A model generated the notes under the pieces. That model had not been told where the DNA came from, did not search any database, and saw only the letters and a program-made list of their open reading frames with translations. From NCBI GenBank assembly GCA_011043375.1, contig DQYP01000125.1, positions 1 to 6,527 on the forward strand: a DNA stretch of 6,527 nt. Direction: 5' to 3'. Position numbers and translations under genes: made by a program. Shown piece by piece: positions 6,406-6,527 of the stretch; position 1 is the stretch's first letter; each line of letters starts with the position of its first letter. The DNA comes from Thermotogaceae bacterium. GTDB lineage: Bacteria; Thermotogota; Thermotogae; B21-G9; HyVt-16.

Positions 6406-6527
6406 ATGCGCTCCAGAATCACCCTCCGCAAAACCACCCCCGCCCCGATCCACTACGACTACCAGTACGGCATAGCAGCGATGCTCTACAAAAAGCTCGC
6501 ATACGCGAACATCCGCTTAGCAAACAA
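6406..6527 (+). CDS. cas6: N-terminus of probable crRNA endoribonuclease Cas6 (cut by window end)
   Basis: Forty complete codons are visible before the window ends. They begin MRSRITLRKT, continue through APIHYDYQYGIAAMLYKKLA and end NIRLANK. This matches the Cas6 N-terminal pattern: a first beta strand of the form RIxL, then P-x-x-x-x-Y-x-Y-x-x-x-x-x-x-Y-x-x-L and a helix. Cas6 cuts the repeat in pre-crRNA to release mature guides. It starts 6 nt after the cas3 stop with no strong ribosome-binding site (TGAT at 6397-6400 is a partial match), so coupling to cas3 is possible. Its codon use is unlike the genes before it: 25 of 40 codons end in C and none in T, with 47 C and 20 G in 122 nt. The catalytic and glycine-rich regions lie outside the window, so activity cannot be judged. 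Confidence 0.75.
   Translation, partial: MRSRITLRKTTPAPIHYDYQYGIAAMLYKKLAYANIRLAN

Noticed and set aside
6397..6410. Terminator between cas3 and cas6
   Set aside because: The gap is only 6 nt, with no hairpin or T-run, so transcription probably continues into cas6.
1..6527. CRISPR array, tRNA, insertion sequence or terminal inverted repeats
   Set aside because: No regularly spaced direct repeats, tRNA cloverleaf, transposase motif or IS ends were seen by eye on either strand.

Overview
The window is one co-directional, tightly packed Class 1 CRISPR-Cas effector operon on the + strand. The recognisable genes fit a type I-B system of the Cst/Tneap flavour. In order they are: cas8 (large subunit with three CxxC pairs, 132-1598), cas7 (Cst2/DevR-like, 1600-2529), cas5 (2526-3185), an unrecognised 275-residue protein (3169-3996), cas3 with fused HD nuclease and DExH helicase (4006-6399), and the first 40 codons of a probable cas6 (from 6406, cut by the window edge). 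No CRISPR repeats, cas1, cas2 or cas4 lie in the window; any adaptation genes or array would be outside it.

Taxonomy can only be guessed. The Cst-like cas set and ribosome-binding sites such as AAGGTGAT and GGAGGTG are common in Euryarchaeota, but bacteria carry the same modules, so an archaeal origin is an inference. The cas8-to-cas3 block is A+T-rich in codon choice. The cas6 fragment is sharply different: 25 of 40 codons end in C and none in T. The 131 bases before cas8 are strongly G-rich and C-poor. The interference block may therefore have a different history from its flanks.

How the genes work together: Cas6 would cut the pre-crRNA. Cas7 would form the backbone on the crRNA, Cas5 would cap its 5' end, and Cas8 would recognise the PAM. 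Cas3 would then be recruited to nick, unwind and degrade the target DNA. The small subunit Cas11 has no gene of its own. A GGAGGTG ribosome-binding site followed 7 nt later by an in-frame ATG (codon 382 of cas8) could give a separate 107-residue C-terminal Cas11, as reported for other type I-B, I-C and I-D systems.

The most novel item is the gene between cas5 and cas3. It overlaps cas5 and has its own ribosome-binding site. It has an acidic N-terminus, a small predicted alpha/beta region and a helical C-terminal half containing R205-H-H-F-S-G-H211. This matches the R-[N/D/H]-X4-H form of the HEPN ribonuclease motif and has a HepT-like setting. If correct, a DNA-targeting type I operon carries a built-in candidate RNase. 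This is inference from a short motif and needs structure prediction or profile search.
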